Below, in pieces: positions 35,266 through 46,963 of a DNA stretch of 64,000 nt (its first letter is position 1; every line of letters starts with the position of its first letter). Under the pieces are notes generated by a model, which saw only the letters and a list, made by a program, of their open reading frames with translations, was not told where the DNA came from and made no database searches. The position numbers were made by a program, and so were the translations under genes. This stretch comes from Apodospora peruviana (taxonomy: Eukaryota; Ascomycota; Sordariomycetes; Sordariales; Lasiosphaeriaceae): positions 6,138,001 through 6,202,000 of the forward strand of contig JAUEDM010000001.1 of NCBI GenBank assembly GCA_033439685.1, given 5' to 3'.

Positions 35266-37690
35266 GCAAAAGGTTGTCCATGAAACATGAACGAACCTAG
35301 TAATCGGATGTGTTCCGCACCAAAGGGATCAATCATAACTCAGACACCTGAAGTAATACAGGTGTGAATTATCAGGCCATTTTAGCATCACTTGTCTCCG
35401 GTGGGTTCCGATGATACACAAGGCTTATTATAGTCTTACATCAGAGTGTGCCAATAATCTCTTAAGAGAATCAAGCCGAAACGTAAACGTGTGAAGAGCA
35501 GCAGGCATGACACATCGACTTGGTGGAACCTATCCGACTGTTTGATAACGTAACTCAGAGGAAGGCTGTCATTTATGAATCGAGATCTGCCTTGTTTTTT
35601 GTCGGCACAAACGAGGACACGAGAACTGCCTCGGTGGACAACCCAGACCGTTCATCGTAGAAATGTTGTACAAAAGGCTCAACGAGATAATGCAGCCAGG
35701 TAGCCATTGTGATACAATGTTGTGCCCTATTCGCACACTTAAACTGGTACTGATGACAACCTTATTTACGGGTCGATAGTTTCGGTAGTCAACTTCTCAC
35801 ATGACAGAGTACAGAGTGGGTCGGCTGGGTACATGTACGAGTCAAATCTGGGAATCTGCTTGTGATGTACCACTGTGTTAGGTTTGGGTCCTAAGATCTC
35901 CAGCCTGAACCACAGCGGCTCCTTGCCTGCGTCTATCCTGATAGTTGTATCGCGTTTCTTGATCTACATATTCACTGTCGTGATGAGTAAACCGGATTGT
36001 TGAGAGAAGACAAGCGGTCTAATCATGCTTGCCTGAGTGGTTTTGTGGACGGAATGACAAATTTCATATGTGATGTTCTTCATGAGTTGATTACCTACAA
36101 ACCAACTTGGATATGTTAGTTATTAGGTATACACATTAACTTAAAGAACAAATATGTGCACCAAAAGACTGGACTCTAATAAGAGTTACACGAGTACTTA
36201 TCAAGTTCCCGACACCCGCCCCGGACAAGGCTGGATAAAGTGTAGGGCAATAACTGCCCAAGCTCCCTTACCTGAGGTAACACGACAGTGTCTCACCGAA
36301 CCGAAAGTGTGAGTTAGAGGAGGGAGTGGTGTCTCTTGGGTTGTAAAACAGCTAAAACGAAATGGACAACCAAATGGTGTCGGATAGCGAATCAGAATCT
36401 TCATTTTGCCTTGGATGCCTCACGCTCGCCGCTTTAAGCCCAGCGAGGGGGGCGGGAACAAATATGTCAAAGACGAGACTACAACCGTGTCTAAATGTAT
36501 GTACACCAACAGTACCAGCACTTTCCTGGAAAGGCTTCAAGGCAAACAAGAATTATGCATTCGGCGTCTCGCTTCTCGATGTGACTGCAAGATAGGCGGC
36601 CATCCCATTATGCGTGATCCGGCGCAGGTTGGCTCAGGCAACGAATGAAAAATGGGCGGATCAAAAGCCACTTACATCTAATAATTAAAACCCGATAGAC
36701 CACCAACCCCTCGATGCGCCCAAGGCGATGATGAATGATATTGAAAAGCATCATGTTCGTGATGATGGTCTGACGGAATGCGGGCTCTCGGGCACGGTTG
36801 GGTTTGCCTCATTCTCAACTGGACGCACATGATCCTGCAGAGCCGCAAGCAAAAGAGGACGAGCCGCCGCAAGCGGTTGGTTGTGTTGACTGAATTCACA
36901 TTGGACAGACACTGCGCGGCTGGCACGCTTGCAAAGTAAATAGACCAATATCTTCCCGACTTTACCTATGTCTAGTCGTCAATAGTACAGCCATTGATAG
37001 CATCAACTCTCGAAAGATTTAGCTGCGATTTCATATGTGATAAGATAGCAAGACGGATGGATGACTGGCATGTTGAGCAACCGATACATAGTTTACACCG
37101 TAGATAAACTAGGATTCTTTTCTCGTGCCAAAGTTATTGATTCTTATCAATTCAAGTCCACAGACATTTGGTGCTCGGTGCCACAGAACTCCCGTCAGGT
37201 ATCTCATCCAATGTTAGAGCACTGGCCCGAACAACTTGACTGACTGACTGCTTCTTATACCTGGTAGTCTGTAAATGCCGTATACTCTTCCCAGAATCTG
37301 ATCCAGCGTTGGGGTTTCATGGAATCAATGATGCCAACGCTCCTGCCACCAGTGCCAGTGGTGGATAGGTAGGTACTTATGCAAGGAGTGTTTCATGTTT
37401 GCCAATTCAACGACCCCACTTGTCCATCCAATCAGACCAGCAGCCACTTGAGAGTTTCCAGAACCCAGTCCGAGCCGTTGGAGTCTTGGCAACGATTGAG
37501 TACGGGGGTACTTCCGTTTACCCCCATTGACGGTCAAGATCACCACCGGTGCCAGTTCAGCTGTTCGGAATATCGTAGGTAGATTTTCAGGCTCACCGAG
37601 TGTCTTTTTGCAATCTGCTGTGCTCTGCATGTGGCAGCTGCGTTTACTGTAGGACGTGCAGCGACGGGAGTTAATGCCGGCATCCCAACT

Positions 37691-37722
37691 AACTACCTTA
37701 GGTAGGTAGGTACCTTAGGTAC
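37691..37722. repeat. Clustered CTTAGGTA/GGTAGGTACC words
   Basis: The run ACCTTAGGTAGGTAGGTACC followed by TTAGGTAC is the densest cluster of a short partly palindromic word that recurs between genes across the window. Its role is not known to me. Confidence 0.6.
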
Positions 37723-37823
37723 GCAGCTATCTCCGCCTATTCGGATGGCAGCTGGACGGACCTGTGGTCTTTCAACTAGGTACTACACGCAGAGTGGTGA
37801 GCTTCAGACAGACTGAAAAGCAA

Positions 37824-37842
37824 ATATATATATATATATATA
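37824..37842. repeat. TA dinucleotide microsatellite
   Basis: About nine to ten TA units in a row, in intergenic DNA. Confidence 0.9.
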
Positions 37843-38990
37843 TCTTGAAATTGGTGCTCTCAACAATGTTTTAAGGTAGCGACGACTCAAATTGCGTTTG
37901 CTCGCTCGGACGCGTGTAACGTCGTCATCCAAGGGACACTCCGCGGCGCAGTTCAGGTTGCTTCATGACAAAGGGTCCATCCAGCATCTGGCATGTTTTG
38001 GACCGTAAATCTGCTCGCCCTGATTCGGTTCGGACTACGGAACCGATAGTCGGACGAACTCCGAAGCTTGTTGGACTCGATCTTCTGTATGTTTAGTACG
38101 CTGTATGTTTAGTACCTACTACTCCGTAGCTGTTCTTTTCTGCTTGAAGCTTCTCGTCTCCGCACTAGCGCTGCAACCCTTTAGATCCAAGTCACGTAAA
38201 GCGGCTGTCAATTCTGCAGCCCAAAACTTAAAGCATCGCACGCCGCAAAAAGGGTCTACTGGGTAGGTCGCCCGACATCTGATTGCTCTTAACATTGATT
38301 CTTCCTTCAACTCAGCGACCATCCGCAAACACGCAGCGCCGCCTGTCTGGCCCTGGATTGCGTGTTGCGGTGCATCTTGAAACGAGGCCAGATCCAAATC
38401 TAGCATTGAGCTACAGATCCTCCCATAGCATCCCTGGTTGTCGCATCTCTTGGCACAAGATCTCCGTCACCGCATATATCGGGGCCCTGGCGATTGGAGG
38501 ACGAGTTCGGCTGGTATGATCAACAACCCTTCGCATTTTATCCGCGACCATCCAAATCTTGCCCTCCCCCAAGCTGGAAGCTCCGGTGGTCCCAAAACGG
38601 TGCCCCCCAGTTTGCGTAACCTTCCCCCTTTTTGAAGACCAGCTGTCCCCACACGGTCCCATCGGCATCGGCTTTGGTGGCTTTGTTTGCATCTGAATTA
38701 CCTTTCCCATCAACTTTCTCTATTCGTCTTCCGATCCTAGAATCGCCATTGCCTGGTCGCATCCTTTCCTCCAAACAACTTTTTATTCATATTCATATGG
38801 TTTGATGAATCATTGACTCGGGTGCATTGTTAGCGTGAATATCACCCTAGCCTAGCGGGCCTTGGAAACCTCGAAACCCCTTTGAGTCGCAATCACGAAT
38901 TCCACTCACCCACCCAGGATTACGTCGGTAAGTTGGCAGAAGCTTGGCACGGCACCCTTTGGGGCAGTCTTTTCCTCAGGGTCGTCAAAA

Positions 38991-39034
38991 TTGTTTTTTT
39001 TTTTCTTTTTTTTTTTTTTTTTTCCTTTTTCTCT
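38991..39034 (+). promoter_or_regulatory. T-rich tract in the leader of the Och1-type gene
   Basis: A 44-base tract, almost all T with a few C, ends 48 bases before the chosen ATG at 39083. Pyrimidine-rich tracts are common upstream of fungal start codons, either as nucleosome-free promoter DNA or within the 5' untranslated region. Confidence 0.45.
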
Positions 39035-39082
39035 CGTTGGCAAACCCGGAGACTGATCAACGAGCAGAGCAATCATTTTACG

Positions 39083-40295
39083 ATGCTCACCTTTCGGCGC
39101 GCCTTTGTGGCGGCGGCCCTCCTCCTTACCATCTTTTACCTCACATCGACGCGGTCCCCATCGCCCACGTCTTCACCCGCCCCTTTTCCCCAAGCCGCCG
39201 AGGCCGATCTCGAATCGACGAGACAGGCGTCCACCACAGCCGCCTCATCCGGCCAGACGGCATCCGATGGCAATCCCACGCGTGTCGGCGCCGGTCGCAA
39301 CCGCCAGAACCCTTCCTCCCATGGCCAGCAACCGATGCGGGACATGTCGAAAATGACACTGTACGACAAGCTCGCGTACCAGTTCCCGTACGACGTCGAA
39401 ACGAAATTCCCGGCCTACATATGGCAGACATGGAAGTGGACGCCCGCTCACGGCGAGTTCAACTTTCGCGAGCAGGAGGCTACATGGACGGAACAGCACC
39501 CGGGGTTCATTCACGAGGTCATCACCGACCAGGTGGCGGTACATCTTCTCCGCCTCCTGTACGCGTCGCTCCCTGAGGTCCTGGAAGCCTACGAGGCCCT
39601 GCCGCTGCCTGTTCTCAAGGCCGACTTCTTCCGATATCTGATCCTGCTGGCGCGGGGCGGCATCTACTCGGACATCGACACATACGCGATCCGCAGCGCG
39701 CTCGAGTGGATCCCCGAATCGGTCCCTCGCGACGCTATTGGTTTGGTCATCGGCATTGAGGCGGACCCCGACCGCCCGGACTGGAAGGACTGGTACAGCC
39801 GGCGGATCCAGTTTTGTCAGTGGACGATCCAGAGCAAGCCCGGGCACCCGGTGCTGCGGCAGGTGGTGACGCACATCACGAACGAGACGCTCAGGCGGAA
39901 GAGGGCCGGCTCGCTCAGGGACATCATTGACAAGAACGTGATTGAGTTTACGGGGCCGGCGGTGTGGACGGATATCATCTTTGACTACTTCAACGACGAG
40001 CGGTATTTTGAAATGAAGGGATCTGCGGGGCCGATCGACTACAAGAACTTCACGGGCATGGTGGAGCGGAAGCGAGTGGGCGACGTGGTTGTGCTCCCGA
40101 TCACGAGCTTCTCGCCGGGCGTGCAGCAGATGGGTGCCAAGGATTATGACGACCCGATGGCGTTTGTGAAGCACGATTTTGAAGGTGATTCTTTGTGAAA
40201 CACCCCGGCTTGTTTGACTTGAGCGGAGAACTGATTTATGCCCGACAGGTACATGGAAACCCGAGAGCGAGCGTCACATCGGCGAACAGCAATGA
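39083..40295 (+). CDS. och1: Initiation-specific alpha-1,6-mannosyltransferase (Och1-type, GT32)
   Basis: This is a type II membrane protein of 382 aa. A short cytoplasmic tail and one membrane segment (residues 7-22) precede a Ser/Thr/Pro stem and a GT32 catalytic domain starting with the IWQTWK motif (113-118). The DXD metal/GDP-mannose site lies in RGGIYSDIDT (191-200). Och1 adds the first alpha-1,6 mannose to N-glycans in the cis-Golgi. The start at 39083 puts the signal anchor at the N-terminus; the frame is open upstream, but only through the T-rich leader. A 64-nt intron (40185-40248, GTGATT..CTGAT..GACAG) near the 3' end is needed: without it the frame stops five codons later, with it the protein ends EGTWKPESERHIGEQQ, a typical Och1 C-terminus. 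Confidence 0.9.
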
Positions 40296-41522
40296 AGGAG
40301 AACAAGGAAGGGGCTGGGCTCTTTCAGAAATACATAATATTCGGGCGAGCTTTTAGGGATGAGATATTTTCTTCGTTTCTTCTTCTTTCTTGTCTTCTTT
40401 TCCTGAGTTGTTTTGACTTCTTTTTTCTTTTCTTTTTTGTTTACGTCACGAGTACATAAACTTGCATGGCTTTGGCGTTTTCCCATTCTCATCCGGTATT
40501 GTACATACACATCACACCGACACCGGCTATGAGGATGGACGTGTTCTTTTCCCCTTCCACTTCTCTCTTTTGTCTTGTTACAAAACACTCCCAAGGTTAG
40601 GGCTAGATGGTGGGACGGGACGGTTATGAAAGAAACAAAACTCAAGGGCACCTTTAGATATAGAGAAGGTCTGACATGCAATGTACATGGATGTATATAT
40701 ATCACTGCAGAAGAATACGATGAGAATTCTTGATATCTGGCTACTTTGTCGGTCGAGGAGAGAATCATGGCAACTGCCGGCGCCGGGGAACTTTAACAAG
40801 AAACAGAGCATCTATTACGTTCCGTTTAGGTCGACGAAGGATCATCAGGCTCCACTGTCGTGGCCTGGCCGGCCCGTATGTGATACGGGCTGACGCGGTA
40901 GGACCCGGGCCGGGGTTGCAGGTGTGCGGCTGCAGACGGATTCGGCCGCCTCCATGAAATAAGTACTAACGTCGGCATCAGCGGCCCAGCTGGACTTGAC
41001 GGGAGAAGTAGGCCTGGAAGAGGGGAAGGGATTCCTTCTGGAAACAAATAGACATTGGAAGTTGGGGGCGGATTCCAGGGTTATAGAACAAGATCTTATT
41101 CTTTTGAATATGATGGGAGCTCCTCCTCAGTACCCCGGAGTGCCCCGTACCTACGGCGGGGGGTGACAGGTCCCCCGCATTTCCCCGCTCCCGCTAAAGC
41201 ATTAGCGCAATCGGTCAGTAACAGCCCACCGGGCATGTCGCCCGGGGCTCATCTCATCAGCTGCCTTGTTTGGACAACCTAACGGTTAGCATGACAGGCA
41301 TGCGTCGTCCCCATTTGTTGTTATGCCGTGGATGACAGTACCCCGACTCCTCCAACTTCCCCTCATCATGTGCAAACAACTGGAAACGAAGCTTTATGGG
41401 TGCGTTGTGCCGCGTTCTCTGGACCTAAACACGGCGGCGTGTTGGATGCGGTTTGGGTGACCAGAGCAAGAACAGAAGATAATCAATAATCAACCCGTTC
41501 TGGTGCGAGAAAGTGGCAAGCA
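40296..41522. other. Intergenic region between the Och1-type and acyl-CoA synthetase genes
   Basis: About 1.2 kb. The first 300 bases are T-rich (around 40,380-40,450), fitting a 3' untranslated region. The rest should hold the acyl-CoA synthetase promoter. No clear TATA box or gene was found. Confidence 0.5.
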
Positions 41523-43716
41523 ATGCTTCTCCTCCTGCAGTCGCAGCCAGTGCCGACTGGTTGCCGTCTGACTCGGTACGGCTATGGCATTCCAAGGCAG
41601 GTAGCCAGGACGCTATCAAGCTGCCTCAGAGGCGTGCGGAACAATCATGCGAGAGTCCCGTTTCGGCCAAACGCCCAACAAGCAAGGACGCTCATCGCCG
41701 GCGAGCTGTCGAGGAGTCTAGCCCAGGGACCAGACGAGGTACGTGTCTGTCTCGAACTCTCGATGACTTTTTCGTCAACAAAAGAGAGCTAAACTCTGAA
41801 AGCAGCCACCTTTACTCTTGACCACCATACCGGAGCACTTCGCAGCGGTTGTCTCGCGTTATGGCGACCACAACGCAGTCATATGCCGGTCTCCGGCGGC
41901 AGGTCCAGACGCCTTCGCAAGCGTGCGCCGCAGCCAAGAAGGGCCTACTGCCGCTCTGGAGACCGTCTTTACGTACGAGAAGCTGGACCTCGTGTCCAAC
42001 ACGCTCGCCCATTCACTGCGCTCTCTGGGTATCAAGAAGGGCGATCGCGTCGCCGTCAGCCTCGGGAACTGCCCCGAGTTCGCGGCACTTAGCTACGCTA
42101 TATTCAAGCTGGGCGCCATCCTCGTGCCCCTGAACCCGGGCTTCAACGCCAAGCAAGTTTCCGCCGCTCTCAACCACCTCGCGGTCCAGGTCCTGATCAT
42201 CGGTGCCGTCACGGATCTGGCCTACAAGCCCTGCCGAGGACGCAGCAATCTCTCACTACTAAAATCGACAATCCCGGACCTCGAATCGGGCAAGATAGAA
42301 GCTCCCCATGTCCCAACGCTGTCAACGGTCGTCGTGGTCGACAATACTTGCTCTCATCCTGACATTCCCTTTCCGCCGCTCGTCTCACTCCGGTCGCTAA
42401 CCCCTTTCACACAACTCCTGCTCGCTGAACAGTCAAACACTGTAATCCCAGACTCGCCGCTCTCCCCGTCCGAGACAATAAACATCCAGTTCACCTCAGG
42501 CACCACCTCCCAACCAAAAGCGGCCATGCTCTCGCACACCAGTATCCTCAACAACGGCGCCCTGATTGCGCACCGCATGGGTCTAGACCCGACCGACCGC
42601 ATCGTCTGCCCGCCGCCGCTGTTCCACTGCTTTGGGTCAGTGCTTGGCTACATGGCCACCGCGACCACCGGCGCGGCGATTCTGTTCCCGAGCCCAGCCT
42701 TCGACCCGCTTGCGTCCTTGCGCATGGCCGCCGACCACCGCGCGACGGGCCTGTACGGCGTCGCCACCATGTTTGTGGCTATGCTCGAGCTCGTGGCGTC
42801 CCAGTCCCTCCTGTCATCTCCGCTTATTCCTCCAGAGCAGACTCGGGCCTACCCGGAGCACCTCCGCAAGGGAATCGCGGCGGGAAGCTCGGTGCCGGAA
42901 AGCTTGATGCGGCGGCTGTATCGAACGCTCGGCCTGAACGAGCTGGTCATCTGCTACGGCATGACCGAGACCAGTCCTGTTAGCTGCATGACTGCGCCGC
43001 ACGATCCGTTTGACAAGAGGACCGGCTCGGTCGGCAGGGTGATGCCTCATACAAAGGTGAAAGTTGTTGACCCGACGGACAGGACCAAGGTGCTGCCGGT
43101 CGGTGAGAGGGGCGAGCTCGCGGCTGCGGGATACTTGGTTATGCAGGGATACTGGGGCGATGAAGCGCGGACGCAGGAGGCCAGGATCGCCGATGAGGAA
43201 GGGGGGGAGGTATGGATGTACTCGGGCGATGAGGCATGTATGGACGCCGAGGGGTACGTCGAGATTACCGGCCGAATTAAAGACCTGATCATTCGTGGCG
43301 GCGAGAACATACACCCACTCGAGATCGAGAACTGTTTGTTTCAGCACCCGTTGGTCTCCGAGGCCAGCGTGGTGGGCGTGCCGGACGCGCGGTACGGCGA
43401 GAGTGTCGGGGTGTTTGTGATTGTGCACAAGGGTGTCGAGGCCGTTGAAGGTGAGATTGCGATGGGTGAGGAACGGGCTCTCGAGTCGGCGGCGAAGGGT
43501 GTTGCTGAGGGCAAGAAGTTGTTGACCAAGGGACAGGTCCGCGACTGGGTGAGGGAGCACCTGTCGGATCATCTGGTACCAAAGCATGTGTTTTGGGTTG
43601 ATGAGTATCCCAAGACGGCGAGTGGGAAGATACAGAAGTTTAAGCTGAGGGACTTGGCGAGAGAGTTGATTACAGCTGAGTCCACTTCGTCTCCCGGTGG
43701 TGGGAAGAACAAATAG
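41523..43716 (+). CDS. Acyl-CoA synthetase (AMP-binding, ACSF2-like), mitochondrial presequence
   Basis: Fatty acid:CoA ligases of this family activate acyl chains through an acyl-AMP. Exon 1 (41523-41738) gives a 72-aa N-terminus rich in Arg, Leu, Ser and Ala and poor in acids, a mitochondrial-type presequence. A 67-nt intron (41739-41805, GTACGT..GCTAAAC..AGCAG) joins it in frame to exon 2, which lacks its own ATG; the join reads GPDE-PPLLLTTIPEHFA, the usual family start. The protein is about 708 aa. Motifs: P-loop TSGTTSQPK (302-310), YGMTETSP (456-463), YSGDEA (544-549), GRIKDLIIRGGENI (561-574) and a C-terminal PKTASGK with the likely catalytic lysine near 680. The P-loop has SQ where the family usually has GX. 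The region after VVVVDN and that before the C-terminal lobe are longer than in bacterial homologues. The chain-length range cannot be read from sequence. Confidence 0.88.
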
Positions 43717-44579
43717 ATAGGTTTTGTTTTGGTTTGTCGCTGTGCTTGGTGGGAGTTCCGTAAGTGGCAAGCGTTGCATGATGGTTATGATGGCGGTATT
43801 GTGTGGTTTTTTCTTCTATTTTGCATTTGATTTTATCTTGTTTGCATTTACACTGGTTATTCTCATATCAGGTTATAGAAGTTTTTTTTTTTTTTTGTTT
43901 TTCTTTGCTCTGAACTACCTTGCGTGCTTGCTTTGCATTTGCACCGGTTGTTCATTTTGCCATCGGCCACATTTACCTAGGTAGGTACTTGATTCACGTT
44001 TGCATTGGATCAACCCCTTGTATCTTTTCCGGCTGGGTTGACGAAGTACGGACTTGATAAAAGGAGTCGTATTTACACTTGGACGTGATGGAGGAGCCTT
44101 TGTCCCTTGCTTTCAATAGCTGAAGGCTGCTACAAAATTACATAGCAACTCTCGGTGGTTTCCCGAAGTCGGTGTTAATGTTTTTGCCGGTCATACCTCG
44201 TAGAGGCTGAAGGGGGATCAACGTCACGGCGATTCAAGCCATCGGATATTGGCAACGTGGTGTAAGTGATACACGTGATGGATGGTGAGGTACGGTATGC
44301 AAGGGATGCTCCAATTCTACAGGTCTCTATTCGTATCCCATTCATAATGCTCCCTGGGTGCCTACCTAACCATTACGTACTTCTCCGAGCCTTTCCGGGG
44401 CTGTGGGTTGCGAAGCGGCTGATCTGTTGGTCCTTTAGGGGTTTGCATCACCAGATTGGTTGCATGACAGGGGCATACCACCTAACCCGCCTAACCCGTC
44501 CCGCCCTATCGGGTTCGATCTTACGGAATATTTCCCCAGGCGCCACAATATCGTGTTTGACAGTTACGTATTTTTAGAG

Positions 44580-44595
44580 ACTCTCTCTCTCTCTC
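44580..44595. repeat. CT microsatellite
   Basis: About eight CT units in a row, in intergenic DNA. Confidence 0.85.
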
Positions 44596-45212
44596 TCACC
44601 ACCCCCGCATTTTCTTTCTTTATTCAGCCCTGTAGCCCGCACGATAGGTATGATAACGGATGCCTGTCGGTTGTCGACTCGCCTTGCTGACCAGTAAAAT
44701 GAACTTTTCCATTCGGGGTCATGTATATGTGCATCCGAGTGCCGAGCTGAGCAGGATATCCGCGCCTCCGCCTCGTCCATGACTTGATGTACTTTGCGTG
44801 ACCGTTTTTCTTTGATGGACATGTTTCCCCGCTGAGGAAAAGTCCAGAGACGGCCTTTTTCCCGAACCACCCACCACTGGTATGTCCCCGTCTCCTTTCC
44901 GAAATACGAAGGTTTCCTTGGTAGCCCCGAAAACGGAAGGCGGAAGTCTCATGGTGTGGTGAGATGTCTCTCCGTGACGATATGAATAAATGGGACCCTC
45001 AAGAATCCATCTTCGCGATCCCGAATAAAAGAGCCCATGCTATTTACTAGTCTCCTTGGTTCCCGTACGAATCGTGTCATGAGTGTGACGACGTCTTTAG
45101 GTACCTTTGAACACCAACGGACCGAGGCTGGCTTAGTAGGTACCTTGAGGTAGCATGCTCTCTTTCTGCTTCTCAACGTGATATTCCGGGTCTAGATAGA
45201 GGTTGCTAAAAC

Positions 45213-45219
45213 TATAAAA
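45213..45219 (+). promoter_or_regulatory. TATA box of the secreted-protein gene
   Basis: TATAAAA lies 145 bases upstream of the ATG and is followed by a CA-rich leader ending CAATCAAGATG. Clear TATA boxes in fungi go with inducible rather than constitutive genes. Confidence 0.6.
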
Positions 45220-45357
45220 GAACTGCGTGGGAGCCCGATTTAATCAGTTCTGCTTTTACTCTTATCATCAACAGTATTTGTATCAATATCAATCGACAAA
45301 GCAACTACTTAGGGACTTTTCCAATACATCTACCAAACATCCGTATACTCAATCAAG

Positions 45358-45669
45358 ATGAGGTTTCTCGCCGTCTTTCTTGCTCTCGTTGCCACGGCCG
45401 TTGCCGTCCCAACTACACCTCCTCCTCCTGTTCAAACCTGCAAACCAGCAACCTATGCCTGTGCCAAGAACCCCAAGACGGGCGTTGACGGCTGGCAGGT
45501 GTGCGATGTGTTGAACCACTGGATCGTATGCAAAATGATTCAACCCCGTTTCCTTCTTCCAGGTTCTAACCAACGCTTGACACTTCTATAGTATGCCGGG
45601 GACTGCCCTCCGAATACCGTGTGCAAGTTCCTTGTGGCCAACGGCAGCCCTTATTGCCTTCCCAAGTGA
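45358..45669 (+). CDS. Small secreted cysteine-rich protein, 81 aa
   Basis: The protein has an N-terminal signal peptide (hydrophobic core at residues 3-16, likely cleavage after AVAVP or nearby), a Pro/Thr spacer, and a 54-aa mature domain with six cysteines (28, 35, 49, 61, 67, 78), spaced X6, X13, X11, X5, X10. Conserved-looking elements are GWQVCD, YAGDCPPNTVC and a terminal SPYCLPK. A 66-nt intron (45526-45591, GTATGC..CTATAG) separates HWI from YAGDC; without it cysteines 4-6 are lost. Small secreted proteins of this layout are common in Sordariomycetes and include candidate effectors and cell-wall proteins; no biochemical role can be assigned. The gene has its own TATA box and lies convergent to the SDR gene. 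Confidence 0.8.
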
Positions 45670-46180
45670 TCACTGCCATGGTTATATGTTGGCTAGCCAG
45701 CTAGCTGTTTGGTTTCGTCTTTAATCGGAGCATTGTGGTTCATTCAAGGGAATACTATAAGACAGGCGGAGTTTTAGGCGTCATATTGTTTTTGTTATTG
45801 GCGATGGTTAAGGAGGTTGTTACAACACAAGGACAGATTACCGGGTTCTTGGCGTTTTTGGAGTTTGTTTTTGCGTTCTCTCTCGAAAATCAATACCGCT
45901 CATTCCTGCGAATGTTTGTACAATTGAGCTATTTCGTACAAGAAAGGATACCACTTCGCTGGTGCTAGCCCAATGGCTACAGAAAAGATTTCATGTGACG
46001 TATCATGAGCCTCATGTAGCATCTACCCCTTTTCTTCTCTTCCTCGCTGTTGTTGCGTGATGGCTTAAGCCGCTTATAGCCTGCCAATGCCGCCCCCCTT
46101 TATCGCCCATAACATTGATGGCGAGCACACTCCTCACGCTCCGAAAAACACCATTGATCTGAATGCCCCTTGTGCCATAA
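45670..46180. other. Convergent intergenic region
   Basis: About 510 bases between the 3' ends of the secreted-protein gene (+) and the SDR gene (-). The T-rich first half fits a 3' untranslated region. The minus-strand ORF at 46012-46635 is a shadow of the SDR gene. Confidence 0.5.
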
Positions 46181-46963
46181 TCACGCCTCGGGCCAGTTCT
46201 TGTTAAATACCACACATGATCCGTTCGCACTCGGGGCGATGTTCTCCCCGGAAAGAAAGAGGCAATAATCCGCCACGCTTTGGAGCGGCGTGCTCGACTT
46301 GCCCGGCTCAAAGGGCGTCTGCGAGGCCTGAATGCGCTGGAACATCTCCATGTGCAGACCCTGCGCGAAGGCGTCCGTGATGTTTGTCTCCATGCCGCCC
46401 AGCAGAAGAGCCATGCAGTAGATGCCCTTGGGACCGTAGAACCCAGCCGTGTTCTTGGTGAGCGCCATGAGCCCGGCTTTGGAGACGGTGTAGGCGCATC
46501 CGCTCTTGAAGCCCATGAAGCTGGCGTTGGATCCGATGTTGATGATGACGCCAGAGGAGCCTTCCTGCTTCTCAAATTGGTGGATCGCGGCCTTGGACGT
46601 GAGGTAAGGCCCGTTGAGGTTGATGGCCATGACACGATCCCACTTGTCTTTGGAGCAAGCGCCGACGGGAGAGAAGTCGTCCATGACGCCGGCGTTGTTG
46701 ATCAGGATATCAAGACGGCCGAACTTAGCGACTGCGGTGTCGACGAGGGATTGGACGGACGCTTCGTCGGACACGTCGGCCTTGAGAGTGACAAGCTGGT
46801 CCGAGAACTTTGACAGTTCTTTCTCAACTTGGTCGAGACGCTGCTCGTTCACGTCGCAGATGACGACATTGGAGCCGGCATTGAGAAAGGTGGTGGCAAT
46901 CACCTTGCCGAGGCCGCCAGCAGCGCCAGTGACGATGACGGTCTTGCGGCTTGCTGTCGACAT
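46181..46963 (-). CDS. Classical short-chain dehydrogenase/reductase
   Basis: This is a single-exon 260-aa NAD(P)-dependent oxidoreductase with a full Rossmann fold. It has the cofactor motif TGAAGGLG (12-19), an acidic residue at the end of beta 2 (CDVN, D37) that favours NAD(H), the NNAG motif (89-92), and the catalytic set S145, Y158 and K162 (YTVSK). The usual PG after the active site is replaced by LLGG (187-190). The start at 46963 puts MSTASRK directly before the first strand; an in-frame ATG 36 bases upstream only adds a basic stretch and is less likely. The substrate cannot be inferred. It is divergent from the Tcd gene, with 558 bases between the start codons, so the two may share a promoter region. 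Confidence 0.88.
   Translation of the reverse strand: MSTASRKTVIVTGAAGGLGKVIATTFLNAGSNVVICDVNEQRLDQVEKELSKFSDQLVTLKADVSDEASVQSLVDTAVAKFGRLDILINNAGVMDDFSPVGACSKDKWDRVMAINLNGPYLTSKAAIHQFEKQEGSSGVIINIGSNASFMGFKSGCAYTVSKAGLMALTKNTAGFYGPKGIYCMALLLGGMETNITDAFAQGLHMEMFQRIQASQTPFEPGKSSTPLQSVADYCLFLSGENIAPSANGSCVVFNKNWPEA

Larger units (their letters stand above)
33184..39082. other. Gene-poor stretch with small tandem repeats
   Basis: About 5.9 kb with no supported gene. It is dense in CTTAGGTA/GGTAGGTAC words (33,860, 33,898, 34,311-34,333, 37,366-37,378, 37,691-37,722, 37,776). It holds a 14-bp tandem repeat (34567-34608), a diverged 57-bp tandem duplication (35154-35265) and a TA microsatellite (37824-37842). 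The final 300 bases are the leader and promoter region of the Och1-type gene. Confidence 0.5.
43717..45357. other. Intergenic region upstream of the secreted-protein gene
   Basis: About 1.6 kb. It contains a T16 run (43882-43896), ACCTAGGTAGGTAC (43977-43990), a CT microsatellite (44580-44595), TTAGGTACC words at 45,098 and 45,138, and the TATA box of the next gene. Short ORFs here show no coding features. Confidence 0.5.

Noticed and set aside
39245..40174. 309-codon minus-strand ORF
   Set aside because: It is antisense to the confident Och1-type gene and reflects GC-rich codon third positions.
42814..43779. 321-codon minus-strand ORF
   Set aside because: It is antisense to the acyl-CoA synthetase and has no domain.
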